A DNA stretch of 64,000 nucleotides from Bacteroidota bacterium (GCA_016721765.1 JADKHO010000004.1:883658-947657); one strand, 5' to 3'. Shown: positions 51,786 through 61,618, counted from the stretch's first letter. The notes: a model not told the origin generated them from the sequence alone. Numbers and translations: made by a program.

Positions 51786-52802
51786 TTGTCACTACTCAAT
51801 TATCCCCAGCTTCCTAAAGTTTTAACGCCGCTCTTTTTAATTGCTTTAATTATTTTTATTGGTGTAATCGGTTTCATGGGAATAGAAAGATTCTCACTGT
51901 CGGAAGCCTTTTACATGACCATTATTACCGTTGCCACTGTTGGGTTTCAGGAAGTACACCCACTTAGTGAAGCCGGGCGAATGTTTACTGCTTTGCTGAT
52001 AATTACAAGTTTTGGTACCTTTGCCTACGCCATTACTTCCATCTCAAAATATGTGCTCGATGGCGAATTTCGTAACTATTTCAATAACTACAGAGTGAAT
52101 ACAGAAATACAAAAACTAAACCAGCACATTGTTATTTGTGGATATGGCCGTAATGGAAAACAAGCAGCTCAAGTTTTAAAAAACAAAAAGCAAAAATTTG
52201 TGGTCATTGAAAGTTCTAAGGAATTGTACGAGACCCTTTCGGCGACCAATATAGATTTGTTTATTGAAGGAGACGCCACGCAAGACGAAGTGTTACAACG
52301 TGCCGGAATAGAAAAAGCAAAGGCACTCATTACCACCTTACCGGTGGATGCTGATAACCTATTTATTGTACTTTCAGCCCGTGCGCTAAATCCAAATCTT
52401 ACCATCATTTCAAGAGCATCCGACGATAATTCTGACCGGAAGCTAAAAACGGCCGGTGCCAACAATGTTATCATGCCCGATAAAATTGGAGGTGCACACA
52501 TGGCATCGTTAGTTATGCAACCCGATATTATGGAATTTGTTGATTTCATTACGGGTCAAGGTGGAGATCACATAAAATTAGAAGAAATTACTTTTGAAAA
52601 ATTACCCTCCAATTTTAAAAATAAATCCATACGAGAATTAGAAATCAGAAATAAATCGGGCGCAAATATCATTGGCTTTAAAACCGAAAATGGTGAATAT
52701 GTTATTAATCCATCACCCGATACAATTATGATTCCTGACGCAAAACTATTTGTACTCGGTACCACCGAACAAATTGCCAAATTGAAAGATTTGTTTTCAT
52801 AA
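51786..52802 (+). CDS. TrkA-N-type two-helix potassium channel protein
   Basis: This 338-residue protein has two transmembrane helices (about 15-35 and 66-85) around a pore loop, TIITVATVGFQEVHPLSEAG. An RCK N-domain has ICGYGRNGKQAAQVL and VIESSKELYETL (NAD or ATP binding, about 115-235), and an RCK C-domain covers about 250-335. It should gate K+ flow in response to ligand binding. The selectivity sequence is TVGFQE rather than TVGYGD, with Gln in place of the second Gly. The start is TTG at 51786; no ATG is placed early enough to include the first helix. Confidence 0.86.
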   Translation: MSLLNYPQLPKVLTPLFLIALIIFIGVIGFMGIERFSLSEAFYMTIITVATVGFQEVHPLSEAGRMFTALLIITSFGTFAYAITSISKYVLDGEFRNYFNNYRVNTEIQKLNQHIVICGYGRNGKQAAQVLKNKKQKFVVIESSKELYETLSATNIDLFIEGDATQDEVLQRAGIEKAKALITTLPVDADNLFIVLSARALNPNLTIISRASDDNSDRKLKTAGANNVIMPDKIGGAHMASLVMQPDIMEFVDFITGQGGDHIKLEEITFEKLPSNFKNKSIRELEIRNKSGANIIGFKTENGEYVINPSPDTIMIPDAKLFVLGTTEQIAKLKDLFS

Positions 52803-52820
52803 TAACACCAGCCAATACAG

Positions 52821-53744
52821 ATGAAAAAAAGAATATTAATCACCGGCTCAAATGGTTTGCTCGGTCAAAAAATAGTACTTGCCTTACTCGAAAATAAAGA
52901 AGTAGAAATCATTGCCACTTCTTTAGGCGAAAACCGTTTGCCACACGAAAATGGGTATACTTACGATATGCTTGATATCACACAACAAAAACAAGTACAA
53001 GCAAGTATCGAAAAGTTTCAACCCGATGTGGTAATTAATACCGCTGCGATGACGAATGTGGATGCCTGCGAAACACAAAAAGAAGCGTGCTGGGCGCAAA
53101 ATGTTAAGGCCGTTGAATACTTTATAAATGCCATTGAATCTAACGCACGTGAGCATCCCGAAAAAAATATTCATTTCATTCACCTCAGTACCGATTTTAT
53201 TTTTGATGGTGAAAATGGTCCTTACAAAGAAGAAGACCCTGCTAATCCACTCAGCTATTATGCGCTTTCAAAAAATGAATCCGAAAAACTACTTTTCGCA
53301 AGTTCAATTCATTGGAGCATTTTACGAACTTGTTTGGTATATGGAATAGTAAACCGTATGAGCCGAAGCAATATTGTGCTATGGGCAAAAGATGCACTCA
53401 CCAAAGCTTCACCCATTAATGTGGTGGATGATCAGTTTCGTTCTCCAACCCTTGCCGAAGACCTTGCGCAAGGATGTATACTTACAGCATTAAAGGGAAA
53501 TTCAGGTGTGTATAATATTTCCGGAAAAGACACCATGAGCATTTTGGAACTGGTAAACCGTGTAGCTGACTTTTGGAAACTTAATACTTCTTGTGTTACA
53601 CCTATTAAATCAAATACCTTAAATCAGGCTGCCAAACGCCCGCCGCGTACCGGCTTTATTTTAGACAAAGCGGTTCGAGAATTAGGATATGCGCCGCATT
53701 CCTTTGCCGAAGGTCTCGCAATTTTAGATAAGCAATTGCATTAA
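52821..53744 (+). CDS. RmlD-like SDR sugar-nucleotide reductase
   Basis: This 307-residue cytoplasmic SDR has the N-terminal NAD(P)-binding loop ILITGSNGLLGQKIVLALL, then NTAAMTNVDACE, HLSTDFIFDGENGPY and the catalytic Tyr-Lys pair in YYALSKNESEKLL. The RmlD/RfbD group reduces dTDP-4-keto-L-rhamnose, but close relatives act on other sugar nucleotides. An RmlC gene is at 10954, so the window encodes at least part of a rhamnose pathway, although the two are 42 kb apart. It lies 18 bases after the channel gene. Confidence 0.86.
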   Translation: MKKRILITGSNGLLGQKIVLALLENKEVEIIATSLGENRLPHENGYTYDMLDITQQKQVQASIEKFQPDVVINTAAMTNVDACETQKEACWAQNVKAVEYFINAIESNAREHPEKNIHFIHLSTDFIFDGENGPYKEEDPANPLSYYALSKNESEKLLFASSIHWSILRTCLVYGIVNRMSRSNIVLWAKDALTKASPINVVDDQFRSPTLAEDLAQGCILTALKGNSGVYNISGKDTMSILELVNRVADFWKLNTSCVTPIKSNTLNQAAKRPPRTGFILDKAVRELGYAPHSFAEGLAILDKQLH

Positions 53745-53779
53745 AAAAGGGCTTCTTGATTTCTCAGGAAGCCCTTTTT
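53744..53779. terminator. Bidirectional terminator between convergent genes
   Basis: AAAAAGGGCTTC (53744) pairs with GAAGCCCTTTTT (53768) over 12 bases with a 12-base loop. The A-run and T-run let it act on both strands, serving the RmlD-like gene (+) and the DUF2911 gene (-). Confidence 0.9.
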
Positions 53780-53796
53780 ATATTATCATTACGTTA

Positions 53797-54651
53797 CTAT
53801 TTCATCAATTTTGCATCGGCTATAACTTTCTCACCGCGCTTTACATAATCGTCGTTTTTATCCTCTTTAGCCAAGGCCACAACTTTGGTTGCTGTTTCAA
53901 TAGCTCCTTTAGCATCCTTCATTTTTAATTGGATTTTTGATTTAAGCAATACTACCCAATATGCTTTATCATCTTGCTCTATAGCCTTATTCACCCATTC
54001 AAATGCTTGTTTGATATCCTTATCGTTTTCGAAATAATAGTTTGCTGCTTGAAAATAAGGACGCTTATCAGCAGGAGCCATAGCTGTTTCGATATTCTTC
54101 ATAATTTTTGAATCAATATCTGTAGTAACAGGAATTGCAACTCGTGTATTCTCCCACTGCAGCTCCACATTCATCGATGTACTGTTAACATTAGTGAAAC
54201 TAATGGTGAAAGTTTCAACCTTATCAGCCATTTTTGCAGCCTTTACTTTAATTCGAAACAATTCATTCTCAGCCTTGTAGTCGTTTACATTACCACCAAG
54301 AGTTAAGTCCTTGTAAAATAATATTTGCCACTCTTCTTTATCGGGTATGGTATAAATGGCATAGGTTCCTGCAGCTAATGCATTTTCCATAATTTTCACA
54401 TCGTCACCAAAAGTAATTTTGGTAGCTGCATTTGCACCTGTTCTCCACGTTTTTCCAAATGGAACTAAATCTCCAAATACTACTCTTCCTTTGGCACCTG
54501 GGCGAGAATAATCAATACTAACATCGGCCAATCCAAAAGCTTGCTTTATGGTTTGATTAGGGCTGGGTGCCGGTGTTTTTAATGCTTGTGCAAAAATTCC
54601 CGTACTAAATGCTAGTAGCGCAACTGTTAAAAATGTTCTTGTTTTTTTCAT
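53797..54651 (-). CDS. DUF2911-family periplasmic protein with TPR-like C-terminus
   Basis: This 284-residue protein has a signal peptide (about 1-21, ending STGIFAQ) and a DUF2911 domain (about 35-165), with DVSIDYSRPGAKGRVVFG, PFGKTWRTGANAATKITF and AAGTYAIYTIPDKEEWQILF. The C-terminal third (about 180-280) is helical with TPR-like spacing (AANYYFENDKDIKQAFEWVN). DUF2911 is widespread in Bacteroidota and its function is unknown. It lies upstream of the shared terminator and 29 bases after the RidA gene, so the two form a minus-strand pair. Confidence 0.87.
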   Translation of the reverse strand: MKKTRTFLTVALLAFSTGIFAQALKTPAPSPNQTIKQAFGLADVSIDYSRPGAKGRVVFGDLVPFGKTWRTGANAATKITFGDDVKIMENALAAGTYAIYTIPDKEEWQILFYKDLTLGGNVNDYKAENELFRIKVKAAKMADKVETFTISFTNVNSTSMNVELQWENTRVAIPVTTDIDSKIMKNIETAMAPADKRPYFQAANYYFENDKDIKQAFEWVNKAIEQDDKAYWVVLLKSKIQLKMKDAKGAIETATKVVALAKEDKNDDYVKRGEKVIADAKLMK

Positions 54652-54680
54652 AATTTATTAAGGGGTTTATTGATTAAAAT

Positions 54681-55055
54681 TTAATTCGCAATCATTGATA
54701 TTTCCACATTCACTTGTTTGGGTAAGCAACTTACCTGAACAGTTTCTCGAGCAGGAAAATCGGCACTAAAATAAGCACCATAAACTTCATTCACTTTTGC
54801 AAAATTATTCATATCAAGCAAAAATATGGAGCTTTTTACCACATTCGAAAAGTTCATTCCTGCGGCTTCAAGTATTGCCTGAAGATTCTTCATTACTTGA
54901 TGTGTTTCGGCAACAATATCTGAATGTATTAAACCTCCGTTTGCCGGATCTAGCGCAATTTGACCGGAAATATAAAGTGTTCCATTTGCCAACACCGCTT
55001 GATTATAGGGGCCTATAGGAGCCGGAGCATGAACGGTATTAATAATTTTCTTCAT
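54681..55055 (-). CDS. RidA-family reactive intermediate deaminase
   Basis: This 124-residue protein is a RidA/YjgF member: APAPIGPYNQAVLANGTLYISGQIALDP at the start, the segment VVKSSIFLLDMNNFAKVNEVY, and the C-terminal FPARETVQVSCLPKQVNVEISMIA containing the conserved Arg (of ARETV) that binds the substrate carboxylate. RidA hydrolyses enamine/imine intermediates made by PLP-dependent enzymes, protecting the cell from 2-aminoacrylate. It is the first gene of the minus-strand pair. Confidence 0.95.
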   Translation of the reverse strand: MKKIINTVHAPAPIGPYNQAVLANGTLYISGQIALDPANGGLIHSDIVAETHQVMKNLQAILEAAGMNFSNVVKSSIFLLDMNNFAKVNEVYGAYFSADFPARETVQVSCLPKQVNVEISMIAN

Positions 55056-55146
55056 TCCAATTTAAATCTACATTTGGGCACGCAAATTAACTAAAAAGAA
55101 AATCGAATTACGATTTTTGTCACAAACTTAATTTTTACTTTGTTTG

Positions 55147-55154
55147 TATATTCG
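55147..55154 (+). promoter_or_regulatory. Candidate -7 element TATATTCG before the second glycan cluster
   Basis: TATATTCG (one mismatch to TAnnTTTG) followed by CAAAA lies 12 bases before the ATG at 55167. Confidence 0.35.
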
Positions 55155-55166
55155 CAAAATTAAATA

Positions 55167-56396
55167 ATGCAAGAATTGAAAACTTTTTTTCTGCTCACCA
55201 ATGTCGTCGATTATTCCTTTAAATATACAGAAGTTTTACAATTAGCAAAAAAATATGAAAAAGTAATTCTAATTGACTTCGTTAAAACGGAGATGCAGCT
55301 TCCTTCAAATGTTACGGAGTGGACAATGAACTCCGATCAATACAACGGCTGGAAAATATTAGCGCGAAATACGGGACTCTTCTTTTCGGTATTATTTAGC
55401 GACCTGTTTTTTAGAAGTTTTAATTGGGCCTATTATAAAAATACACGTAAAAATATTAGCTTTTTACTTAATTGTATGTATCACGCAGAGCAGCTTTCTG
55501 CGCGCATTAAGAAAGAAAAAATAAATCCCGATAATTCCATTTTTCTCTCTTTTTGGTTAAACAATTGGTCGATTTCATTGGGGATTTTAAAAAAACAAAA
55601 TTTTATTCCCGATTATTATGCTCGTGCGCATGGCTTTGATGTTTTCGAATACAGAGTGCCGCAAAGTGGAAGACTTCCTTATCGGAGATTTGAATTACAA
55701 ACCGTTAAAAAAGTATACTCGGTTTCAAAAAATGGTGAGGCTTACCTCAAAGAAAACTATCCTGAATTCGCTTCCAAAATTTTTTGTAATTACCTTGGTA
55801 CAGAAAACGGTGGCGAAAGTATTTTTAAACCCGACGAAATTTTTACCCTTGTAAGTTGTGCCAGTACGCGGGGCATTAAGCGCATTTACATGATTCCCGA
55901 AATTCTTAAAAGATGCAATTTTCCCGTTCGCTGGATACACTTAGGAGATGAAAATTTAAATTCAAACGACCCGACCGTTCCCATACACATTAAAAATAAA
56001 GAAGAATTAAAGCAGTATCCTCTTGTACAATTCGAGTTTAAAGGGCACATGGAAACAGCCGAAATTGTTGACTTTTACAGAAATAACAGTGTAAATATTT
56101 TTATCTCGGTGAGCGAAACCGAAGGCTTGCCGGTTTCAATAATGGAAGCTATAAGCTTTGGTATTCCGGTTATTGCTACCGATGTGGGCGGCTGCCGCGA
56201 AATTGTTACCGATCAAACCGGTATCCTTATACCGCGCGATTTTAATGTTGAAAATGTCGCCAAGCAATTGGAATCCTTCCGAAAATCAAAACAAAACACT
56301 GCCGAATTTAGAAAAGGCGTGCGTGCATTTTGGGCACAATACTTTGAGGTAACTAAAAACTACCAAGAGTTTTTTTCTGAATTCGAAAAAAAATAA
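55167..56396 (+). CDS. GT4-family glycosyltransferase
   Basis: This 409-residue protein is a GT-B glycosyltransferase of family 4: a YYARAHGFDVFEYRVP segment in the acceptor half, IKRIYMIPEILKR, and the nucleotide-sugar EX7E motif SETEGLPVSIMEAISFGIP followed by VIATDVGGCREIV. It acts in the cytoplasm on lipid-linked glycans. It is the first gene of a run of four (two glycosyltransferases, a methyltransferase, a deacetylase-like protein) whose short gaps and overlaps suggest one operon. Donor and acceptor are unknown. Confidence 0.9.
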   Translation: MQELKTFFLLTNVVDYSFKYTEVLQLAKKYEKVILIDFVKTEMQLPSNVTEWTMNSDQYNGWKILARNTGLFFSVLFSDLFFRSFNWAYYKNTRKNISFLLNCMYHAEQLSARIKKEKINPDNSIFLSFWLNNWSISLGILKKQNFIPDYYARAHGFDVFEYRVPQSGRLPYRRFELQTVKKVYSVSKNGEAYLKENYPEFASKIFCNYLGTENGGESIFKPDEIFTLVSCASTRGIKRIYMIPEILKRCNFPVRWIHLGDENLNSNDPTVPIHIKNKEELKQYPLVQFEFKGHMETAEIVDFYRNNSVNIFISVSETEGLPVSIMEAISFGIPVIATDVGGCREIVTDQTGILIPRDFNVENVAKQLESFRKSKQNTAEFRKGVRAFWAQYFEVTKNYQEFFSEFEKK

Positions 56397-56398
56397 GG

Positions 56399-57657
56399 AT
56401 GGATAAGAAAGTATTGCTCATTTGCTTTTCTTTTCCTCCCAATAAAGGTATCGGCGGCCGTCGTTGGGCAAAATTTGCGAAACACCTTGCTCAAGAAGGA
56501 TATGAAGTGAACGTAATTTGCAAGCAAGCAGCTAGCTCCGAACATTCCGAATGGACTCAGGACACACTTTCTCCGAATATTAAGGTTTATCCACTGCCGG
56601 CGCGTTATCCCAAAATACTCACAAGCATTCCACATAGTTTTTTTCAAAAAATCGAATACCGATTGTGGTTGCTCATTTTTAAATTATTTTCAAAAGGTAC
56701 CTCGCCGGAACGAACCTTTTTCTGGAAAAGCCAATTGCTGAAGAAAGCAAGTGACTTGATCCACGAAAAAAAAATCAACAACGTTATTGTTACTATTCCG
56801 CCCTTTCGTATTGGATATTATGCCTCCTTTTTAAAAGATACTTTTCCTCAGCTAAACTTAATAGTAGATTATCGCGACCCCTGGACAGACAATAGCACCT
56901 TTCATGGATTCATGCACCTTTCCCCTTCACGCAGAAAACATGAATTAAAAATGGAAGTGGATACACTCAATCGTGCGAGTTACGTAATCTCCACAACCGA
57001 ACAAATGACAAATTGGTTAAAAGCGAAAGTAACTGATTCTCAAAACAAAATTGTTACAATCCCCAATGGCTTTGACGCGGATGAAATTTTAAAAGCAACC
57101 AGGCACCCAACACTGCAAATAAAACCTACCGCTTTATTTATGCAGGAACCTTTTACTCCAATTTGGATTATATTCTGGTGCCCTTTTTTAAGCACCCTTA
57201 AAAACTGGAGGAAGAGAAAGATTTTTCGTCCCAATTTCAATTTGATTTTTATGGTGAAATGGATCCTTCCATGAAAGCGCACTTTACTGCCTATAACCTA
57301 AAATCTGTTCACTTGCATGCACCAGTAGCACTTGCCGAAATTCAACACATTATACAGCAGAGTGATTGCTGCATGCTCTTTGCCGCTCAAGATCATGCCT
57401 TTAATTTCAACACCAAATTTTACGAGTATTTAGCGAATCGAAAACCCATAATTATTTTTTCGAAACAAGGTGAAGTGGCTGATTTTCTGCTACAAAACAA
57501 GCTGGGTTTTGCTATTGATTTTAATGATTTTGAAGCAAATTTTAAACTGTGTATAGAGCATATAAAAACACAAAATTTTGAATTTAATTCGAATTACGAT
57601 CTCAGTCGATTCAGCACTCAAGGGCTTACCCAACAATTAATTTCACTCTTGAAATGA
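56399..57657 (+). pseudogene. Glycosyltransferase (GT4-like) broken by frameshifts near codon 245
   Basis: The N-terminal part starts with ATG at 56399 and reads SFPPNKGIGGRRWAKFAKHL, YRDPWTDNS and STTEQMTNWLKAKVTDSQNK, as in family 4 transferases. The frame is lost near 57137-57139. Another frame continues from there with YAGTFYSNLDYILVPFFK, meets an in-frame TAA near 57200, and then runs on through FDFYGEMDPSMKAHF to the stop at 57657. Adding one T at the TTT run, and changing a CCC and an AAAAA run by one base each near 57195-57205, would give one continuous protein of about 420 residues. These homopolymer changes suggest consensus errors. Later family blocks (FNTKFYEYLANRKP) are present, so function may be intact in the real cell. 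Confidence 0.82.
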
Positions 57658-58337
57658 AACAAAAACTGATTGCACGCATCGCTCGCATTATTTACCCACA
57701 GCACAGTTTTTCGGCTGCCATTTTACGCTTTTTGAGAAATAACACAAATCCTAATCGATTGATTATTGATGCGCCCTGTGGCAACGGTGAAACTACTTTT
57801 GGACTGAGCCATTTAAAAAATTCAGAAGTATTTGGTTATGATATATCTGCCACTTCCATTCAAACCGCGAAACGTAATTTTAGTGCACCAAATTTGCATT
57901 TCGAAACTTGCGATATATTTTCTGTTTTTGATAAACATCCTCAAATTGATTGCTTTTGCATGATAAACAGCTTGTTTCTTTTACCCAAGCAAAATTTACT
58001 TCTGCAAAAAGTACATCAATCCCTTACTGAAAAAGGCTATTTGATATTAATCTTACCGAATATCGATGGGCCTAATTATATTCGATTTAAGAAAGGGAAC
58101 CCCAACGTTAATACGTTGGAATTGAGGGAAAATGAATTCAAAACATTTTTTGCCTCCCATCATTTTAATTTAGTAAGTACCCAAGGCATTGCGTTTGTGC
58201 CGATGTATGGAAGAAAAGATGTTCGGCTATTCTCTATTTTTGCTCCCATTTATTTAAACTTTCTTAATTTTCTCTATTCATTTATACCTGCTAAAAAACC
58301 AAATTATTTCTTTCTTGCATTAAATAAGAAGGCTTAA
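57654..58337 (+). CDS. Class I SAM-dependent methyltransferase
   Basis: This 227-residue protein has the class I methyltransferase nucleotide-binding motif LIIDAPCGNGETTFGLSHL (motif I), VFGYDISATSIQTAKRNF (motif II) and a DCFCMINSLFLLPKQNLLLQ-like post-motif. The substrate is unknown. It overlaps the upstream glycosyltransferase stop by four bases (ATGA) and ends two bases before the deacetylase-like start. Methylation of a sugar or lipid-linked glycan in the second polysaccharide cluster is the likely role. Confidence 0.87.
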   Translation: MKQKLIARIARIIYPQHSFSAAILRFLRNNTNPNRLIIDAPCGNGETTFGLSHLKNSEVFGYDISATSIQTAKRNFSAPNLHFETCDIFSVFDKHPQIDCFCMINSLFLLPKQNLLLQKVHQSLTEKGYLILILPNIDGPNYIRFKKGNPNVNTLELRENEFKTFFASHHFNLVSTQGIAFVPMYGRKDVRLFSIFAPIYLNFLNFLYSFIPAKKPNYFFLALNKKA

Positions 58338-58339
58338 AA

Positions 58340-59367
58340 ATGAGTCCTAAAAAGAATCTTTTGTTCACTTTTGATTACGAGTTGTTTCTTGGCGAAAGAA
58401 GTGGCTCGGTTGCAAAGTGCATGATAGAGCCAACGAACAAACTCATTTCTATTTTTGACCGCCATAAAATTCATGCAGCTATTTTTTTTGTAGATACCAC
58501 CTATTTAATTCGACTCAAAGAAATGTCAAAATCTTCCTTAGCCGCTAAAGAAGATTTTGACAACATCAGCGCTCAATTGCAGTTGTTGATACAAAAAAAG
58601 CACTATGTGTTTCCACACATTCATCCACATTGGCTGGATGCTGAGTACAACAAAGGCAGCAATAGCTGGAGTTTGAGCAATATTGCCAAATATCGCTTTC
58701 ACGCCATTTCGGAAGCCGAGCGCACTTCTCTTTTTGACCAATCGATCAATATTCTGGAAGCAATAATTCAACCCATTCAACCAAATTATGCATTAGATGG
58801 CTATCGAGCCGGGGCTGGTGCATTCAGCCTTTTAGTGATTTTTATCCCCATTTTAAAAGACATCATATTAAGTATGATTTCAGTGTGTTGCCGGGCTTAA
58901 AAAATTTAAGCAGTGCCCAGTTTTATGATTTTGAAACTGCACCTCAGTTACCGCTGTATACTTTCGAAAATGAGGTAGTGGAACTTCACCCCCATGGGAG
59001 TTTCACTCAAATTCCCATTTCGGTTATTCACATTCCTAAAGCCCATCAATTGGCCAATAAATTTTTACTTAAATACTTGTGGAAAACCGGAAATCGCTCC
59101 ATTGGCGATGGAAATGGTGTGGTGGCTACGTCTAATGATGAAAGCAATCCGCGGATGCTGCCACAAGGCGAAATGGTTTCTTTGGAATTACTCAATAGCA
59201 TTAAACTTCCACTCTATTATAAGTATTTAAAATCAAGCAAAATCATGCATTTTATCTCCCATCCAAAAATGCTATCGAAACACAATTTAAAAAAACTGGA
59301 GCAATTCCTTATAAATGCCCGTCAACAGTATGTCTTGGAGTGCGATTTTAGAAAGATGCAAGAATAA
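58340..59367 (+). pseudogene. Polysaccharide deacetylase-like protein broken by one frameshift
   Basis: The frame from 58340 opens with LLFTFDYELFLGERSG, giving the catalytic-type Asp of NodB-like deacetylases, and continues with FPHIHPHWLDAEYN (HxxxH metal site). It is lost after LDGYRAGAG near 58814. A second frame runs to 59367 (PFSDFYPHF, KRHHIKYDFSVLPGLKNL, then YDFETAPQLPLYTFE and VVELHPHGSFTQIPIS). Adding one G to the GGGG run at 58811-58814 restores YRAGGWCIQPFSDFYPHF, so a single lost base explains it. This is the same kind of event as in the S41 protease gene. If intact, the enzyme would remove acetyl groups from a glycan. The NodB match is by motif only. Confidence 0.78.
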
Positions 59368-59450
59368 TTATTGCTGGATTTTGATTTTTACAATAAATTT
59401 TACGTTATTTGCACTCCGTTTTAAAAACAGACTAATTAAACAACAAGAAA

Positions 59451-59690
59451 ATGTCACGTATCTGCGATTTAACAGGCAAAAAAGCTATAGTAGGAAACAA
59501 AGTTTCTTTCTCTAATAAAAAGACAAAAGAAAATTTAATCCCGAATTTGGTGGTTAAAAAATTCTTTGTTCCCGAAGATGGTTCTTGGGTTACTTTAAAA
59601 GTATCTACCTCTGCACTTCGCAACATTCACAAAAAAGGGATTTCTGCAGTGATGAAAACTGCACGTGAAAAAGGGCATTTAAGCAAATAA
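59451..59690 (+). CDS. rpmB: 50S ribosomal protein L28
   Basis: This 79-residue protein is full-length bacterial L28: MSRICDLTGKKAIVGNKVSF at the start, VVKKFFVPEDGSWVTLKVST in the core and LRNIHKKGISAVMKTAREKG at the end. In Bacteroidota rpmB is usually followed by rpmG (L33), a small DUF4295 gene and ftsY. Here a strong terminator and an unrelated broken gene follow instead, and no L33 is visible to 61 kb. Confidence 0.97.
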   Translation: MSRICDLTGKKAIVGNKVSFSNKKTKENLIPNLVVKKFFVPEDGSWVTLKVSTSALRNIHKKGISAVMKTAREKGHLSK

Positions 59691-59712
59691 GCTGAGGCCA
59701 TTATAACCTATT

Positions 59713-59746
59713 AAGCGCTGTTACTTTGTAGCAGCGCTTTTTTTTT
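59713..59746 (+). terminator. Rho-independent terminator after rpmB
   Basis: AAGCGCTG (59713) and CAGCGCTT (59732) form an eight-base-pair stem with an 11-base loop, then a run of nine T residues. Confidence 0.92.
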
Positions 59747-59874
59747 ATCCCCGCTATACTGTAAGTTTGTGTTATGGAAATAAGTTAAGGAGTTGTACAT
59801 CCATTCACAGGATAAACATTTCAAAACTATTTTCAAAATTAGATTTAGCGTCAAACATAATTTTTCATCTCCAC

Positions 59875-61299
59875 ATGATTCCTTTAAAATTAAAACTAAA
59901 TATAGTTTTGCTGTTGATTTTTCACTGGGCTAGCGGACAAAACAATTCTTCCAACACCGCAATAAAAGTAATTACCGATACGATACCGATTTGCTCACCA
60001 AAGAATTCCATGCCGGACGTCGAGCGGCCCTGCGTGAGGAATTACCGCCGAATGCCTTGGCTGTGTTTTTTCAAATCGGTGCGTAACCGTTCTGGCGATA
60101 CCGATTTTGAGTTTCATCAAGACCCTAATTTTATTACCTCAGCGGGCACACAGAGCCAAATTCAATTCTCCTTGTTTTTTCAGAAATGCAGGAGTTGAAT
60201 GGCCAAAATTTTAATGAAATCTTGTTTTTGGAAGAGCGCACCTCCTCGAAAGAATTGTGGACCGGCCGCATACTGGGAACAAGTGAAGCCAAGAAAATAC
60301 TTGGAATTCAAATGATTTTAAAAAATACTGAATTTCAAAACTTTCAACTTTCGTTGGATAAATTAGAAGCTATTTATATGGCTCCTTTGCTAGCAGTGGA
60401 TGCCGAAGAAGGCGCAACGATTGACTTGCTCAGTATGCAAACCGTTTCACCACCATGTTGGCCGAATCGGGTAAAAGTAATATACATAGCGGCGCACTAA
60501 ATACCATTATGAGCAAATTGCGTGAAGTGAAGCAAGCCGAAGAAATAGCATTGATGCGCAAAGCCATCAACATTTCTTGCAAGGCACATCTCGAATTAAT
60601 GAAAGCGTTGGACAGCGGAATGAACGAATACCAAGCACAAGCTATTTTGGAATATGTGTTTAAAAACGAAGGTGCTGAAGCGCGGATACCCTTCCATTGT
60701 GGGAAGTGGCGAAAACAGTTGCATTTTGCATTACAGCAGCAATCGTAAAAAATGAAGGAGCAAGAGCTTTTGCTTATCGATGCCGGTGCCGAATACCATG
60801 GCTATACAGCCGACATTACGCGTACCCTTCCGGTGGATGGTAGTTTTAGTGCCGATGAAAAAGCAATTTATGAGTTAGTACTTGCAGCACAGGAAGCTGG
60901 AATTGCAGCCTGTCGGGCAGGGAAACAGCTTTTATGCAACGCACGCAGCCGCTACTAAAGTTATTCAAGCTGGTCTGCATGCCCTTGGAATAACTAAAAA
61001 CGAAAGCGAATACCGCAGCTACTTCATGCATGGCACCTCACATTTCTTGGGCTTGGATGCGCATGACCCAAACACACGCGCCTTGCTGCAAGCCGGCAAT
61101 GTAATCACTGTAGAACCCGGAATATATCCCCGAAGGTTCACCCTGCGATAAAAAATGGTGGAACATTGGCATCCGCATCGAAGACGATATCCTAATTACC
61201 AGCGGTGATCCCGAAAATCTATCAGGTTCCCTTCCTCGCGCTGCCGCTGAAATTGAACAGTTAATGAAAGAACAGGGATTTTTTGAACAAAGGCGGTGA
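59875..61299 (+). pseudogene. Xaa-Pro aminopeptidase (M24/PepP-like), many frameshifts
   Basis: Homologous segments of an M24 aminopeptidase lie in order over 1.4 kb but switch frame several times. The N-terminal signal (IVLLLIFHWASGQ) and AMP_N block (VRNRSGDTDFEFHQDPNF) are followed by TSSKELWTGRILGTSEAKK. The catalytic half then shows MSKLREVKQAEEIALMRKAI, LLLIDAGAEYHGYTADITRT (two metal Asp), YFMHGTSHFLGLDAHD (His), ITVEPGIYP and, after another shift, IGIRIEDDILIT (two Glu). All five metal ligands survive. Several shifts are one-base changes in runs of A, T or G, for example TTTT where TTTTT is needed near 60130, and six A where seven are needed near 60750. I read it as a sound gene hidden by sequencing errors, or a young pseudogene. 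Confidence 0.85.
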
Positions 61300-61610
61300 T
61301 GTGTTGATTAGCCGATTAGCCGATTAAATATTCTGATACTATTGAAACATCTTGTCATCCTGGCGGAGTCGAAGGGGGATTAGATAGAATGTCATACTGA
61401 GCGGAGTCGAAGGGTGATTAGCCAATTAAATGCTTTGCTATATTGAAACATCTTGTCATCCTGAGCGGAGTCGAAGGATGATTAGCTGATGTGTTGATTA
61501 GCCGATTAGCTGATGTGTTGATAAGCCGATTTGCCGATTTCTTGATAGTTGATTTCTTGATTATCTGGTTTAATATTGATAGTCTGGCTGAGCGGTGTAG
61601 AAGGGGGATG
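61296..61610 (+). repeat. Composite intergenic direct repeats containing GAGCGGAGTCGAAGG
   Basis: This gene-free stretch holds three good copies and one degenerate copy of a unit with the core TGTCATCCTGAGCGGAGTCG, at about 61351-61380, 61391-61417, 61451-61478 and 61581-61609. They are separated by GTGTTGATTAGCCGATTA-like links and a CTGATACTATTGAAACA-like block. The whole unit is about 90 bases. The same unit recurs at 63530-63697. It starts directly at the stop codon of the broken PepP-like gene (GGTGATGTGTTGATT). No coding potential is seen. Confidence 0.85.
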
Positions 61611-61618
61611 CAGATTAA

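Noticed and set aside
61296..61610. CRISPR array
   Set aside because: The repeats are unequal in length and spacing, the spacers are themselves repeated, and no cas genes are present.
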